Source: Azospirillum sp. 412522 (lineage in GTDB: Bacteria; Pseudomonadota; Alphaproteobacteria; Azospirillales; Azospirillaceae). Taken from it: a stretch of 64,000 nucleotides of DNA. Within the stretch, counting starts at the first letter, position 1; the number at the start of each line of letters is the position of its first letter. This document shows positions 16,821 to 24,718 of this stretch, piece by piece. Location: the NCBI RefSeq assembly GCF_019805165.1, contig NZ_RWIJ01000014.1, positions 80,995-144,994 of the forward strand, in the 5' to 3' direction. Made by a program: the position numbers and the translations under genes. The notes beneath the pieces are model-generated. The model did no database searches and was not told where the DNA came from. It was given only the letters and a program-made list of their open reading frames with translations.

Positions 16821-18678
16821 ACCGCACTCTCCCGTGGCGATTCCCTCTCCCCCCCGGGGAGAGGGGCAGGGGGAGGGCGGCCCGCCTGCCGGACGACCCT
16901 CGCCGCGTGTCCCCCTCACCCCACCCCTTTCCCCGGGGGGGAGAGGGAGGCTTGTCGGGGTCGAGAGTGTCGTATTGGGGGTCGGTGCGCTTGCCCTGCT
17001 GGCCTACGCGCTCGCCTTCGCGTCCCCCTACGGCCTGCGCGTCCTGACCGTCGCCGGGGTCTATGCGCTGGCGACCTTCGGATTCCAGATCGTCTTCGGT
17101 CTCGGCGGTGCCCTGTCGCTGGCGCAGGGCGCCTTTTTCGGTGTCGGCGCCTACGTCACGGGCATCCTGGGCAGCCGCTACGGGCTCGGATTCGAGGCAA
17201 CCTTCCCGCTGTCGATGCTGGTGCCGCTCCTGTTGGCCCTGCCGGTCGGTCTGGCGGTGCTGCGGCTGGACTCGCATTACTTCGCCCTGGCGACCCTGGG
17301 CATCGCGCAGGTCCTGCATCTGCTGGCGGTGAACCTGCCGGAGTTGACGGGCGGTTCCAATGGCTTGGCCGGTGTGCCGGCGGCGGTGCTGTTCGGCTGG
17401 GCGGTGCCGCGCGGCTTGCCGATGGCCGGGCTGGTCTGGGGATTGGTGGCGCTGGGCGGGCTGATCGGCTGGCGGCTGGCCCGCGGACGCCTCGGCCGGT
17501 CGCTGACCATGCTGCGCGACGATCCGTTGGCGGCGGCGACGCTCGGGCTCGACGTCGGCCGGCTGCGGCTCGCCGCTTTCGGCATCAGTGCGCTGTTTGC
17601 CGGAGCCGCCGGGGCGCTGGCCGTCCATACTCAGCGCGTCGTCTCGCCGGAGGTGCTGGAGTTCCCGGTCATGATCTCCATCCTGACCGTCGCCATCGTC
17701 GGCGGGCGCGGTCGGATGGCCGGGGCCGTGGTGGGGGCGGTGCTGCTGCTGCATCTGCCGGAATGGTTCCGTTTCCTGGAGCGCGGCTATCTGGTCGTCT
17801 ATGGCGCGGCATTGCTGGCGACCGTGGTGCTGGCGCCGGAAGGGCTGACCGGCCTGCTCGACCGGATCGCGGCCCGCCTGGCCGGCCGCAGGCCCCGTGC
17901 CATGGCGGATGCAAAGGAACCGCCGCTCCCGCCGATCCGGTCGGAGGGGCTGACGGTGGAGGGCTTGAGAAAGTCGTTCGGCGGCGTGCGTGCGGTGGAT
18001 GGCGTGTCGCTGGACCTGCGGCCGGGCACCGTCACCGGACTGATCGGTCCGAACGGGTCGGGCAAGTCCACGGTGGTCAACCTGCTGTCGGGACTGGAGC
18101 GGTCGGATGCCGGGCGGGTGCTGCTCGGCGGACGGGAGGTCACCGGCGCCCGCGCCGACCGGCTGGCCCGTGCCGGTCTGGCCCGCAGCTTTCAGGCGGC
18201 GGCGCTGCCGCAGGGCGCCGGCGTGCTGGAGGCGGTGGCGGCCGCCCGTCTCGCCTTCGATCCCGACACCGCGACGGCCGAGGCGCATGCCCGCTGGGCG
18301 CTCGACCGGCTGGGCGTCGGCCACCTTGCCGGCCAATCCTGCGACGGGTTGCCTGCGGCGTTGCGGCGCCGGGTGGAGCTGGCCCGCGCCTTGCTCCGCC
18401 GCCCGGCGGTCCTGCTGCTGGACGAACCTGCCGCCGGCCTGACCGATGGCGAGAAGGCCGAACTGGCGGCCCTGCTGCGCGAGTTGGCGGGGGAGGGGAT
18501 GGCGATCCTGCTGGTCGAGCATGACATGGGCTTCCTGTTGCCGCTGGCCGGCCGGGTGCTGTGCCTGGACCGTGGGCGGGTGATCTATGACGGTCCGGCT
18601 GACGGTGTGCGTCACGACGTGGCGGTATCGGCGGCCTATCTGGGGTCATCCCGGTCGAACCCGGCGGTGTCGGCATGA
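16813..18678 (+). CDS. Fused LivM-type permease and LivG-type ATPase
   Basis: One reading frame of 621 residues joins a LivM permease (about residues 50-360, with ATFGFQIVFGLGGALSLAQGAFFGVGAY and HYFALATLGIAQVL) to a LivG ATPase (about 375-615). Walker A GPNGSGKS starts at residue 412; the Q-loop is RSFQ, Walker B LLLDEP and the switch His is in VEHDMGF. The ABC signature is degenerate: DGLPAALRRR where LSYGQQRR is expected. GTG at 16813 overlaps the livH stop. Residues about 11-45 are translated from a palindromic repeat. The chain would provide half the channel and one of the two motors. Confidence 0.9.
   Translation: MAEPHSPVAIPSPPRGEGQGEGGPPAGRPSPRVPLTPPLSPGGRGRLVGVESVVLGVGALALLAYALAFASPYGLRVLTVAGVYALATFGFQIVFGLGGALSLAQGAFFGVGAYVTGILGSRYGLGFEATFPLSMLVPLLLALPVGLAVLRLDSHYFALATLGIAQVLHLLAVNLPELTGGSNGLAGVPAAVLFGWAVPRGLPMAGLVWGLVALGGLIGWRLARGRLGRSLTMLRDDPLAAATLGLDVGRLRLAAFGISALFAGAAGALAVHTQRVVSPEVLEFPVMISILTVAIVGGRGRMAGAVVGAVLLLHLPEWFRFLERGYLVVYGAALLATVVLAPEGLTGLLDRIAARLAGRRPRAMADAKEPPLPPIRSEGLTVEGLRKSFGGVRAVDGVSLDLRPGTVTGLIGPNGSGKSTVVNLLSGLERSDAGRVLLGGREVTGARADRLARAGLARSFQAAALPQGAGVLEAVAAARLAFDPDTATAEAHARWALDRLGVGHLAGQSCDGLPAALRRRVELARALLRRPAVLLLDEPAAGLTDGEKAELAALLRELAGEGMAILLVEHDMGFLLPLAGRVLCLDRGRVIYDGPADGVRHDVAVSAAYLGSSRSNPAVSA
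16842..16948. repeat. Palindromic repeat unit inserted in coding sequence
   Basis: The 18 bases at 16842-16859 (TCCCTCTCCCCCCCGGGG) recur as an exact inverted copy at 16931-16948. Complementarity continues imperfectly inward on both sides, giving arms of about 36 bases. This is the build of the small dispersed GC palindromes common between genes in alphaproteobacteria. Here it is in frame at the start of the fused transporter gene and reads as Pro/Gly/Arg-rich sequence. Confidence 0.75.
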
Positions 18679-19376
18679 GCGCGCTGTTGTCCATACGCGG
18701 CCTGTCCGCCGGCTATGGCGGGGCGAGCGCGCTCGACGACGTGTCGCTCACCCTCGCGGCGGGGGAGACGGTGGCGCTGCTCGGCGCCAATGGGGCGGGC
18801 AAGTCGACGCTGCTGAAGGCGTTGCTCGGCCTCGTGCCGGCGCGGGGGGAGCTGCGCCTTGACGATGTCGAGCTCGGCCCGTTGCCGACGGAAGCGCGGG
18901 TTCGGCACGGCATCGGCTATGTGCCGGAGGGGCGGCGGGTTTTTCCCGGCATGAGCGTGCGCGACAATCTGGAGGTCGCCGGCCTTCCCGCCGCCCGTGA
19001 CCGGCTGCTGGACGTCGAGCGCGTCTTCGCGCTCTTCCCCGACCTTGCCCTGAAAAGCGCGGAGCACGCCTGGCGCCTGTCCGGCGGCCAGCAGCAGATG
19101 TTGAGCCTGGGACGCGCCCTGATGGGCCGGCCGCGGCTGTTGCTGCTCGACGAGCCGTCGCTCGGCCTGTCGCCCAAGCTGGCTGACGAGGTCTTCGCCG
19201 CCGTCCGCCATGTGGCTGCCGCAGGCACCGCCGTTCTGTTGGCCGAGCAGAGCGCCGCGCGCGCCCTTGCGGTCGCCCCGCGCGCCATCCTGCTGCGGTT
19301 GGGCCGGGTCGTCGGCGACGGGCCGGTGGCGGCGCTCTCGGAGGAAGCGGTGCGAGAAGCGTTCTTTGGGGGGTAG
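18675..19376 (+). CDS. LivF-type ABC transporter ATPase
   Basis: An ATPase of 233 residues with every canonical motif: Walker A GANGAGKST, Q-loop region YVPEGRRVFPGMSV typical of LivF, signature LSGGQQQM, Walker B LLLDEPSLGL and a switch region in LLAEQS, where Gln replaces the usual His as in LivF proteins. ATG overlaps the previous stop (ATGA). It would dimerise with the ATPase domain of the fusion protein; because that partner has a poor signature, the two ATP sites would be unequal. It is the last gene of the riboswitch operon. Confidence 0.93.
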   Translation: MSALLSIRGLSAGYGGASALDDVSLTLAAGETVALLGANGAGKSTLLKALLGLVPARGELRLDDVELGPLPTEARVRHGIGYVPEGRRVFPGMSVRDNLEVAGLPAARDRLLDVERVFALFPDLALKSAEHAWRLSGGQQQMLSLGRALMGRPRLLLLDEPSLGLSPKLADEVFAAVRHVAAAGTAVLLAEQSAARALAVAPRAILLRLGRVVGDGPVAALSEEAVREAFFGG

Positions 19377-19486
19377 GTGCCTCCGTTGCGTGTCCCGTGC
19401 AACAGGTGTCTGCCTCCTGCAACAGGAAGGGCGGTTGCGCTTGCGGATGGGGGCGGGCGCGGATAGCTTCGCCGCCACAACCATCT

Positions 19487-20839
19487 ATGGACTACCTCGT
19501 CATGACCGCCCGTTTCGCCGCTTCGCTGTCCGCGCTTCTCCTGCTGGGGGTGGCGTCGGCTCCGGCGATGGCCGAACTGGTGCCTGTCCAGCCGACCATC
19601 CCTCCCTCCGCCTATTATGGACTGCCCGAGCCGGAAGCCGAGATCGTCGTTCCCGGCGGGCCGGCACAAGGCGCCAGGCCGGCCGGCCCGCCCGCCGCTC
19701 CCAACGACGGCCGTGCTCCCGCTCCCGGCCCCGGCTCGGCTCCCGCCAAGCCCGACGGGCCGGGCGAACTGATCGAGAGCTGGGATGGCGGTGCCGCCAA
19801 GAAGAAGGACGGCAGCTTCGCCTATTGCGTGGTGGAGGGGGAATTCACCACCGGCCATGTGCTGATGTTCGCCCGCAGCCCAAAGGGGGAGAGCAACATC
19901 GGCATCGGCATTCCCGGCGCCGACCTGCCCAAGGGCGGCGAATGGCCGGTCACCATCGAGGTCGACAGGAAACTGAAACGGGAACGGACCGCCGTCGCCT
20001 CCCAGCCGGACATGCTGGTGGTCTCCAACGGCAAGGACGAGGAACTGATCAACGCCCTGATGGCGGGCAACGAACTGGTGGTGTCGTCGGCCTCCGACCG
20101 CATCGTCTTCAAGCTGGCCGGCACCAAGAAGGTGCTTGGCGACCTGAAGACCTGCGTCGACAAGGGCGGCAACGTCCCGCCGATCAAGGTCGCCGCCGGC
20201 CGCCCGGCGGAGAAGAGGAACCGCCTGCCGGAAGGGCTGGACAGCCTGCTGACCGCGGCCGGCGTCCATGATGCCGAACTGGTGCCGATGGACAATGTCC
20301 CGCAGGACCGCCGTCCGGCGGACGTCGCCTGGCGCTTCGGTCCCATCGTCGGCGGCATCCGCGAACGCGCGGTGGGCGAGGGCGCCAAGATCGACGAGCT
20401 GTCGGACGGCTTCGCCGACGCGATGAAGCAGCGCTGCGAGGGCACGCCGACCGTCACGCTGAACCCGTCCGAACAGGCCGGTGCCGTCTCGTTGCGCACC
20501 GGATCGGTCGATTGCGCGATGCCGCAGGGCAAGCTGCACGTGACGCTGAATTTCATGCTGTCGCAGCGCCGGCTGTTCACCGTGATCTTCCACGAGGCTG
20601 CGGAACCCGACGTGCCGCTGGCCGACAAGGTGCGCGACAACCTCCTCCAGGTGCTGCGCCGTGCCGGAACCGCTCCGCCGCCTGCCGTCACGGAAGCGCC
20701 CGCCGCCCAGGCCCAGCCGGCACCCGCCCAGCCTGCGCCGGCCGCCCAGGCTCCCGCAGCGGCGCCCGCCGCTCCGTCATCGGCACCCCCGCCGGCAACG
20801 GTGAAGCCGCAATCGAAACCGCAGCCGGCGAAGCCCTGA
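19487..20839 (+). CDS. Secreted proline-rich protein of unknown function
   Basis: About 450 residues: signal peptide (cleavage after AMA near residue 29), a Pro/Gly/Ala-rich stretch to about 100, a domain with FAYCVVEGEF, then NALMAGNELVVSS and DLKTCVDKG, a second globular region (about 230-400) with two cysteines, and a Pro/Ala C-terminal tail of about 60 residues. The first domain repeats the pattern of the secreted protein at 3180-3662 (an N-terminal Cys, LM-x-G-x-EL, a final L-x-x-Cys). Start is ATG 19487 or the ATG five codons on. Function unknown; likely periplasmic or envelope-attached. Confidence 0.75.
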   Translation: MDYLVMTARFAASLSALLLLGVASAPAMAELVPVQPTIPPSAYYGLPEPEAEIVVPGGPAQGARPAGPPAAPNDGRAPAPGPGSAPAKPDGPGELIESWDGGAAKKKDGSFAYCVVEGEFTTGHVLMFARSPKGESNIGIGIPGADLPKGGEWPVTIEVDRKLKRERTAVASQPDMLVVSNGKDEELINALMAGNELVVSSASDRIVFKLAGTKKVLGDLKTCVDKGGNVPPIKVAAGRPAEKRNRLPEGLDSLLTAAGVHDAELVPMDNVPQDRRPADVAWRFGPIVGGIRERAVGEGAKIDELSDGFADAMKQRCEGTPTVTLNPSEQAGAVSLRTGSVDCAMPQGKLHVTLNFMLSQRRLFTVIFHEAAEPDVPLADKVRDNLLQVLRRAGTAPPPAVTEAPAAQAQPAPAQPAPAAQAPAAAPAAPSSAPPPATVKPQSKPQPAKP

Positions 20840-20894
20840 CGGAACTCAAGCCCTTCCGGCCCATTGTCCCTTTACGGAAGGGCCATCAATCAGC

Positions 20895-22742
20895 GTGATC
20901 ATGCCTGACAACTCCGCCTCCATCGACGGCGTGGGCGACAATGCCCGCGCCGGAAGCGATCCCTATGCGACGCTCGATGCGTCCGCCTCCACCACCGTGT
21001 CGGACCGCTGGAGCGTGCGAAACAGCGCGCTGGCCGTGGTCGTGCTCGCGGCGCTGGTCGGCGGGGCGGTCGGGCTGGCGGTCGGGCTGCTGCACGAAGG
21101 GGTGCTGCTGATGCAGGCGCTGGCCTTCGACCTGCCGGACGGTGAGCGGCTGGGGCAGGGCGCCCCCGATCTGCTGCGGACTCTCGGCGTCCCGGTGGTG
21201 GGCGGGCTGCTGCTGGGCATCCTGTCCACGCTTGTGCGGCGCTGGCGTCCCAACGCCATCGTCGACGCGGTGGAGGCGAATGCGCTCTACGGCGGCAAGA
21301 TGTCGTTGATCGACAGTCTGCGGCTGACGGTCACGACCGCCCTGTCCAACGCCTCGGGCGCGTCGGTGGGAATGGAGGCGGCCTATACCCAGGCCGGCGC
21401 CGGGCTGGCCTCCTCGTTGGGCCAGCGGCTGCGGCTGCGCCGGGCGGACCTGCGCACCATGGTCGGCTGCGGGGCGGCTGCCGCCATCGCCGCGGCCTAT
21501 CATGCGCCGCTGGCCGGTGCCTTCTATGCCTTCGAACTGGTGCTCGGCGGCTATACGCTGGCGGTGCTGGCCCCGGTGGGGGCGGCGGCGGCGCTGGGGG
21601 TCGCGGCGTCGGCCCTGCTGACCGGCGGCGAGGTCCCGCTGGCGCTCGGGCGTCCGGTGCAGATCGCGGGATGGGATTACGCCGCCTGCGGCGTCGTCGG
21701 CTTCCTGGCCGGATGGCTCAGCATCCTCGCCATGCAGGCGGTGACGGTGGCCGAACGCGGGTTCAACCGCCTGCCGGTTCCGCGCTGGACCCGGCCGGCC
21801 ATCGGCGGGCTGACGGTGGGCGGACTGGCGTTGGCCGTGCCGGCGGTGATGGGCAGCGGCCCCGGTGCGGTGCCGCCGGAACTGGCGGGTGGCGCCTTGG
21901 CGCTGGCATTGACGCTGGTGGCGAAGATCCTGGCGTCGGCCCTGTCGCTGGGGTCGGGATTCCGCGGCGGTCTGTTCAGCGCCTCGCTGTTCATCGGCGG
22001 GCTGTTCGGCGGCCTACTGGGCCAGACCACGGCCGCCTTCATGCCGGGGCTGGGGATCGACGGCGGCCTGCTGCTGCTGGTCGGCATGGGATCGGTCGCC
22101 GCCGGCATCGTCGGCGCGCCGGTCACCATGGTGCTGCTGGTGCTGGAAACGACGCAGGATCTGTGGGCGGCATCGGGCGTGCTGATCGGGGTGGTGCTGT
22201 CCACCACGGTGGTGCGGCAGGCCTTCGGCTACTCCTTCGCCACCTGGCGTTTCCACCTGCGCGGCGTGCCGATCCGCGGGGCCTACGATGTCGGCTGGCT
22301 GTCGGAGCTGACGGCCTTCCGGCTGATGCGCCGGGATGCCAAGACGGTGCCCGCGACCCTGACGGTGGAGGCTCTGCGCCGCCTCTACCCGCTGGGCTCG
22401 ACGAAGGCGATCTTCGCGGTGGACGAGACGGGCCGCTATGCCGGTATGGTCGACATGTCGGTCATCCATGACCCCGACCAGAACGCGACCGCCACCGAGG
22501 TCCGGATCGGATCGCTCGCCAGCAAGGCCGACGCGGTCCTGATGCCCGGCGACGATGCCCGCACGGTGCTGAACCGCTTCGGCAGCGCGGAGGTGGAGGC
22601 CCTGCCGGTGCTGTCCTCCCCCACCGACCGGCGGATCATCGGCTATGTGACGGAGTCCTTCGCGCTCCGCCGCTACTCCCAGGCGCTGGAGCGTCAGCGC
22701 GGCGAGGATCTGGGCGAGCGGGGGCTTTGGGGCCGCGATTGA
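20895..22742 (+). CDS. ClC-family chloride channel or transporter
   Basis: A membrane protein of about 615 residues with the ClC core and a C-terminal cytoplasmic part resembling paired CBS domains (about 480-600). The gating glutamate is Glu161 in SGASVGMEAAYT, matching the GREGP region of E. coli ClC. AAYHAPLAGAFYAFELV matches the helix holding the inner proton glutamate, but Leu215 stands at its place. SGFRGGLFSASLFIGG matches the GGIFAP region. GTG 20895 or ATG 20901 may start it; no strong Shine-Dalgarno is visible. Whether it is a channel or an antiporter is open. Confidence 0.88.
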   Translation: MIMPDNSASIDGVGDNARAGSDPYATLDASASTTVSDRWSVRNSALAVVVLAALVGGAVGLAVGLLHEGVLLMQALAFDLPDGERLGQGAPDLLRTLGVPVVGGLLLGILSTLVRRWRPNAIVDAVEANALYGGKMSLIDSLRLTVTTALSNASGASVGMEAAYTQAGAGLASSLGQRLRLRRADLRTMVGCGAAAAIAAAYHAPLAGAFYAFELVLGGYTLAVLAPVGAAAALGVAASALLTGGEVPLALGRPVQIAGWDYAACGVVGFLAGWLSILAMQAVTVAERGFNRLPVPRWTRPAIGGLTVGGLALAVPAVMGSGPGAVPPELAGGALALALTLVAKILASALSLGSGFRGGLFSASLFIGGLFGGLLGQTTAAFMPGLGIDGGLLLLVGMGSVAAGIVGAPVTMVLLVLETTQDLWAASGVLIGVVLSTTVVRQAFGYSFATWRFHLRGVPIRGAYDVGWLSELTAFRLMRRDAKTVPATLTVEALRRLYPLGSTKAIFAVDETGRYAGMVDMSVIHDPDQNATATEVRIGSLASKADAVLMPGDDARTVLNRFGSAEVEALPVLSSPTDRRIIGYVTESFALRRYSQALERQRGEDLGERGLWGRD

Positions 22743-22755
22743 CCTGAAAGAACTT

Positions 22756-22813
22756 CGCCGGTTCCGGGACGCCGCGGCGGCTGTCGTGCCGTCGCGACGC
22801 CCTGGAACCGGCG
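22756..22813. terminator. Hairpin between convergent genes
   Basis: CGCCGGTTCCGGG at 22756-22768 pairs with 22801-22813 with one G-U-type mismatch, around a GC-rich 32-base interior. It lies between the ClC gene and the convergent lipoprotein gene and could terminate both. No U run is present. Confidence 0.5.
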
Positions 22814-22838
22814 TTGCGGTCAGCGCTGCGGGCCGCGG

Positions 22839-23501
22839 TTACTGCTGGGTGCCGGTCTGGCCCGTGGTGCCCGTCGTGGTGTCGCTGGGCATCGTGCCGC
22901 CGGTGTTCCCGGTGGTGCCGCTCGTCGTGCCCGTGGTGTTGCCGCTGCGGGCGCCGCTCGTGCTGCCGGAGGTGGCCTGGCCGTTGCCGCCCAGATTCAG
23001 CGCGGCCATGGTCTGCTGGTCGGCGCGGCCGGTGGCGCGCAGGCCGTTGTCACGCTGGAACTTCATCAGGGCGCTGCGGGTGCTGGCGCCCCAGACGCCA
23101 TCGACGGTGATGTCGCTGCCGTCGTTGCGGTCGTTCAGCGCCTGCTGGAGTTCACGCACCTGATCGTGGCTCAGCCTGCTGCTGGACGCCATGCTGCCGG
23201 AATGGTGGGTCGGCGAACGGCGCGTGGAGCTGCCCGAGGTCTCGTCCTTCACCTCGGCGGTGGCGCGGTCGGTCACGCGGTCGGTCTTCTTGCTGAGGCT
23301 TTCGTCCATGGTGTTGCCGGCCACCGCGCCGCCGACGCCGCCGACCACCGCACCGACCGGACCGCCGACGACGGCACCGGCCACCGCACCGGTCCCGGCG
23401 CCGGTGGCCGTCCGCGAGGTTTCCGTGCTGCCGCAGGCGCTGAGCGCGAACAGGGCGCCGGCCGCGGTTGCGGTCATGACGATCTTCGAAATCCCACGCA
23501 T
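22839..23501 (-). CDS. Glycine-zipper lipoprotein with peptidoglycan-binding domain
   Basis: About 220 residues. The signal peptide ends in an LSAC lipobox, giving a lipid-anchored cysteine. Next is a Gly/Ala/Val-rich glycine zipper (GAVAGAVVGGPVGAVVGGVGG region), then a PG_binding_1 domain at roughly 105-165 (VRELQQALNDR, VDGVWGASTRSALMKFQRDN, GLRATGRADQQTMAAL), then a Thr/Ser/Gly tail. ATG at 23501 is favoured because AAGG lies nine bases before it, whereas the ATG three codons upstream has none. Probably an outer-membrane lipoprotein that contacts peptidoglycan. Confidence 0.85.
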   Translation of the reverse strand: MRGISKIVMTATAAGALFALSACGSTETSRTATGAGTGAVAGAVVGGPVGAVVGGVGGAVAGNTMDESLSKKTDRVTDRATAEVKDETSGSSTRRSPTHHSGSMASSSRLSHDQVRELQQALNDRNDGSDITVDGVWGASTRSALMKFQRDNGLRATGRADQQTMAALNLGGNGQATSGSTSGARSGNTTGTTSGTTGNTGGTMPSDTTTGTTGQTGTQQ

Positions 23502-23519
23502 GGTTGCCATCCTTCTCGA

Positions 23520-23747
23520 TTACGATTCGATGTTGGCGACCCGCCGCCCGGTGCGGCCTGTACTGTCCTGCCGCACGGCAAGCGACAGCTGGGTCATGTG
23601 ATGAACAATCAGCAGCGGGCCTTCTTGTTCCCTGACGTCGCCCCAGGATTTTCCGACGGTGCCGTTCACCATGGCGCGTTCGAGGTCCCGGCGGGAGTAA
23701 TACTCCGCCATCGCTTCGATCCGCTCGCCGGTCCGCTCGGCATTCAT
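23520..23747 (-). CDS. Small protein of unknown function
   Basis: A 75-residue reading frame, MNAERTGERIEAMAEYYSRR to the end ANIES, with GC-rich third positions on this strand, which supports coding. It lies 18 bases upstream of the lipoprotein gene on the same strand and may be co-transcribed. It is charged and has no signal peptide or membrane segment. I do not recognise a family. Confidence 0.5.
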   Translation of the reverse strand: MNAERTGERIEAMAEYYSRRDLERAMVNGTVGKSWGDVREQEGPLLIVHHMTQLSLAVRQDSTGRTGRRVANIES

Positions 23748-23935
23748 GCGGTCAAGGGTGGCCTTCGCCGTTGCAGTAACAGGGCTTTTTGCGCGGCATC
23801 AGGGGCTGGCGGGCTTGCAGGCCGCGCCAACGCTTCGGTCCCGGCCGAAAGCGCGGCTTCGGGCGATCTTCCGCGCTCATCCTTTTGAGCCGCCGCGCTG
23901 CGCACCGCCCGCAAGGCGGTTCTTGCCGGCCCAGG

Positions 23936-24388
23936 CTATCCGCAACCCACCTGAAGCTCGGCCGCCCGGGTCTCGGCGGTCCGGAGCGGGACTTCCTGTT
24001 CGGGGGCGGGCCTGAACCAGTCCAGGCAGCCCGCCGGGACTGCGCCGTTGCTGACCAGCAGTGCCCAGCCCGTCAGCCGGCGCCCGCCGACATGGACCAG
24101 CCCCGCACGCCCGCGCCACAGCAGCCAAAGTCCCAGCAAGGCGATGGCATACATGAGGGCATGGAACCATCCGTCGGCCAGGGTCTGCAGCGTGATATCG
24201 GCATAGGCCGGGCTGGCGAGGCCGGACAGCAGATGGTGCCATTGAAGAATCTGGTGCAGGAGGAGGCCGTCGAAGAATCCGCCCAACGCGAAGCCCAGGC
24301 CTGAATCCGCGAAGAGGCGGCGTCCGTCCCGGTCCCCGCGGGATGTCCGACATCGGAAGGGGGGCGGCAGGGGATCGGCTGCGGTCAT
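23936..24388 (-). CDS. DUF2243-like membrane protein lacking the usual C-terminal part
   Basis: About 150 residues. LGFALGGFFDGLLLHQILQWHHLLSG and LADGWFHALMYAIALLGLWLLWR are strong matches to DUF2243 membrane proteins. After GWALLVSNGAVP the expected second pair of membrane helices with their His-rich motif is missing, replaced by a hydrophilic tail (residues about 117-150). I looked for the missing part in the other two frames and did not find it. The gene may be a degrading remnant or a genuinely shortened form. Function of the family is unknown. Confidence 0.5.
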   Translation of the reverse strand: MTAADPLPPPFRCRTSRGDRDGRRLFADSGLGFALGGFFDGLLLHQILQWHHLLSGLASPAYADITLQTLADGWFHALMYAIALLGLWLLWRGRAGLVHVGGRRLTGWALLVSNGAVPAGCLDWFRPAPEQEVPLRTAETRAAELQVGCG

Positions 24389-24718
24389 CGGGCGGGTCTC
24401 CGCGCGTCACTTAAGGTTGCCCTGCGTTCCCAAAGAGGGTGGTCCGACTCCGGTTCCCGTCCTTGTGGTCGTCCGATAACGGGGTGGTTCCCACAGCCTT
24501 CGCGAGAAGGGCTTAACGCTTTCCCCCTCCGGCGTCGCGTTGGCGGGATTCCCCCATCGCGTTCGACACCCGGCCGGTGGAATTGACCATGGTTGGGCTA
24601 CATCCGTCGTAGCGGTGCCGGATTTTTGGTGGTTCTGCGCCGCAGCGATTCGTCTGCTGACCCCGGGACGCCCTGCGTTCCGACGGAAAACCCGCCACAG
24701 CAGGAGAGGCACGGCTGC
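24389..24718. other. Divergent intergenic region
   Basis: About 330 bases between the DUF2243-like gene and the OpgC-like gene. It must contain promoters for both. Beyond the GGAGAGG ribosome binding site at 24702-24708 I see no convincing motif, RNA or coding signal. Confidence 0.5.
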
